From an uncultured Clostridia bacterium (lineage in GTDB: Bacteria; Bacillota; Clostridia; UBA1381): a stretch of DNA of 64,000 nt. Below, one piece after another: positions 62,817 to 64,000 of the stretch. Numbering within the stretch: position 1 is the first letter of the stretch; every line of letters begins with the position of its first letter. The stretch covers positions 57,141 to 121,140 of the forward strand of contig CAKSSN010000007.1 of assembly GCA_934489015.1 (NCBI GenBank). The letters are read 5' to 3'. The notes under the pieces were generated by a model. That model was not told where the DNA came from, ran no database searches, and was given only the letters and a program-made list of their open reading frames with translations. Made by a program: the position numbers and the translations under genes.

Positions 62817-63656
62817 GTGAGAAAAATTACAGGTGTAAAAATAAAAAATTTCGGAGAATTTCTTATAAATGAAGAAAAAAGCAAGGCGACGCTTGAAAAA
62901 TATGTTCGTGATATAAAGGCGTTTGCCGATTGGCTGGGCGGTGAAGCGGTGAGCAAGGCGAGGGTGCTGGAGTATAAAGAGTATATAATTGCAAATTATG
63001 CTCCGGCAAGCGTAAACTCAATAATTTCATCGCTCAACAGCTTTTTTGAATATATGCAGGAGTATTCCCTAAGGGTGAAAACGCTGAAAATTCAGCATCG
63101 CGTATTTTCGGAAAAGGAAAGGGAGCTTACAAAAGCGGAATATGAAAGACTTCTAAAGGCTGCAAAATTAAATGGTAACCGCAAGCTTTATTTGCTTATG
63201 CAGACTATATGCGCAGTCGGAATACGTGTAAGCGAGCTGCGCTATATCAGTGTTGAATCGCTGCAATGCGGTCAGGCCGTTATAAATATGAAGGGCAAAA
63301 TGCGCGTTATAATGCTTCCGCGTGATTTGTGCGGAATATTGAAAAAATATGCGGCGGAGCAGAAAATATCGAGCGGTAGTATTTTTGTCACAAAAACAGG
63401 CAGACCGCTTGACAGATCAAATATATGGAAGATGATGAAAGCTCTTTGCGAAAGTGCCAGAGTTGATAAGAAAAAGGTGTTTCCTCATAATCTGCGCCAT
63501 CTTTTTGCAAGAACATTTTACAGCTTGCAGAAAGATATTGTTCGCCTTGCGGATATTCTCGGTCATTCTTCCGTAAACACAACGCGTATTTATACAATGG
63601 AAAGCGGTGAGATATGCCGCAGACAAATACAGAAATTAGGGCTTGTGCGCTGTTGA
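62817..63656 (+). CDS. Tyrosine recombinase, probable DNA invertase
   Basis: A 279-residue integrase-family protein: SAM-like N-terminal domain (about 8-90, FGEFLINEEKSKATLEKYVRDIKAFADWL) and a catalytic domain with Arg137 (GIRVSELRY), a Lys near 160, His224-x-x-Arg227 (HNLRHLFA), His250 (GHSSVNTT) and Tyr259 (RIYTM). The start is GTG at 62817 with AGGAG twelve bases upstream. XerC/D-like in size, but it stands alone. Seven bases after its stop begins one of two inverted repeats bracketing a promoter, so it is likely the recombinase that flips this segment. Confidence 0.9.
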   Translation: MRKITGVKIKNFGEFLINEEKSKATLEKYVRDIKAFADWLGGEAVSKARVLEYKEYIIANYAPASVNSIISSLNSFFEYMQEYSLRVKTLKIQHRVFSEKERELTKAEYERLLKAAKLNGNRKLYLLMQTICAVGIRVSELRYISVESLQCGQAVINMKGKMRVIMLPRDLCGILKKYAAEQKISSGSIFVTKTGRPLDRSNIWKMMKALCESARVDKKKVFPHNLRHLFARTFYSLQKDIVRLADILGHSSVNTTRIYTMESGEICRRQIQKLGLVRC

Positions 63657-63662
63657 AAAAGA

Positions 63663-63690
63663 AATACCACATAATCAGTATTATGTGGTT
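63663..63690 (+). repeat. Left inverted repeat of the putative invertible element
   Basis: A 28-bp sequence whose reverse complement matches 63934-63961 at 27 of 28 positions. Within it, 10-bp arms ACCACATAAT and ATTATGTGGT are perfectly complementary around the 4-base core CAGT, the symmetric-arm plan of tyrosine recombinase core sites. Confidence 0.88.
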
Positions 63691-63723
63691 AATAAAAATT
63701 ATTTACATATTTTCTACAGTTCT

Positions 63724-63752
63724 ATAATAGCACAAAAAATCGATTTTGTCAA
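63724..63752 (-). promoter_or_regulatory. Promoter inside the invertible segment, pointing left
   Basis: On the minus strand TTGACA (63752-63747) and TATTAT (63729-63724) with a 17-bp spacer. In this orientation it transcribes across the left repeat, antisense to the end of the recombinase gene. Confidence 0.82.
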
Positions 63753-63796
63753 TATTTTTATAACTTTATGTAAATATTCGTCATTTTGCAAAAAAT

Positions 63797-63862
63797 AAAC
63801 GCCAAAATCAAGACCAATCTAATAACACTTTTGCAATTGGTCTTTTTTGAGCGTTTTTTTTT
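63797..63862 (+). terminator. Strong terminator inside the invertible segment, reading right
   Basis: AAACGC (63797-63802) and AAGACCAAT (63810-63818) pair with ATTGGTCTT (63836-63844) and GCGTTT (63851-63856), followed by a long T run. Confidence 0.85.
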
Positions 63863-63933
63863 ATTAATTTTTTTATTCAAATTTTATTTTCAAGGAGTTT
63901 CACGCAAAATTTAAAACAAACGATTATATTTCT

Positions 63934-63961
63934 AACCACATAATACTGATTATGTTGTATT
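63934..63961 (-). repeat. Right inverted repeat of the putative invertible element
   Basis: AACCACATAATACTGATTAT, continuing to 63961, is the inverse of 63663-63690 with one mismatch (T at 63956). Its core reads ACTG, the complement of CAGT in the left repeat, as required for inversion rather than deletion. Confidence 0.88.
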
Positions 63962-64000
63962 ATATTCTGTTTTAAAAATAAAACGAATGATTTATAAACG

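Larger units (their letters stand above)
63691..63933. other. Putative invertible 243-bp promoter segment
   Basis: Gene-free segment between the inverted repeats. It holds a leftward consensus promoter near the left repeat and a rightward terminator in the middle. In this orientation a gene to the right of the window would lack this promoter and be shielded by the terminator; inversion would aim the promoter right. Confidence 0.78.

Overview
The window is about 64 kb of low-to-moderate GC bacterial DNA. It fits an anaerobic, S-layer-bearing clostridial Firmicute. Several secreted proteins end in SLH (S-layer homology) domains. Housekeeping genes occur in Gram-positive order (rpmH-rnpA-yidD-yidC-jag; SRP RNA-dnaX-ybaB-recR). 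There are two BlaI/M56 regulator pairs, a divergent glycyl-radical enzyme, consensus sigma-A promoters with 17-bp spacers, AAAGGAGG-type ribosome binding sites and several TTG starts. No species assignment is possible from this alone.

Layout. 1-17744: two giant exported proteins (the first cut by the left edge), then a BlaI-type repressor, an M56 metalloprotease and an SLH protein behind a promoter with two palindromic operators. 18126-25425: ribosomal protein L34, RNase P protein, YidD, YidC insertase, Jag, acetyltransferases, RqcH, a methyltransferase and a yjdF riboswitch with its gene. 25509-32862: a leftward pair of small hydrolases, a Ca2+-type P-ATPase, an SH3-NlpC/P60 cell-wall hydrolase and an ECF sigma/DUF4367 pair. 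33136-41380: AT-rich DNA, then a run of secreted proteins including a papain-like protease, and a PHP-domain protein. 41426-43806: a second sigma/DUF4367 locus in which the sigma gene has an in-frame stop. 43972-47108: two tRNA genes flanking a second BlaI/M56 locus in which the sensor gene is split in two. 47163-50820: a cobalamin riboswitch controlling an SLH-anchored protein with the domain pair of animal intrinsic factor (alpha/alpha helical region plus DUF4430). 50981-55642: SRP RNA, dnaX, ybaB, recR and a D,D-carboxypeptidase. 55770-62670: a sugar-related locus with an IclR regulator, a divergent glycyl-radical enzyme, a GH43 enzyme, an AraC regulator and a GH2 beta-mannosidase-like enzyme. 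62817-64000: a tyrosine recombinase followed by a 28-bp inverted repeat pair.

The most striking finding is at the right end. The inverted repeats enclose 243 bp holding a consensus promoter that points left and a strong terminator that points right. This looks like a phase-variable ON/OFF switch, caught with the outward promoter OFF for whatever gene lies beyond the right edge. The second is the B12-riboswitch-controlled, intrinsic-factor-like surface protein. Other items of note are the interrupted ECF sigma gene, the split M56 sensor, an intergenic family of near-identical palindromic terminators, a structured 108-bp element of unknown class, and a glycyl-radical enzyme without a neighbouring activase.

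Many genes appear to work at the cell surface: SLH proteins, InlB/stalk-domain proteins, the papain-like protease, the NlpC/P60 hydrolase and the carboxypeptidase. The regulators (two M56/BlaI pairs, two ECF sigma loci, a putative invertible promoter, two riboswitches) are mostly of types that sense envelope state or small molecules.
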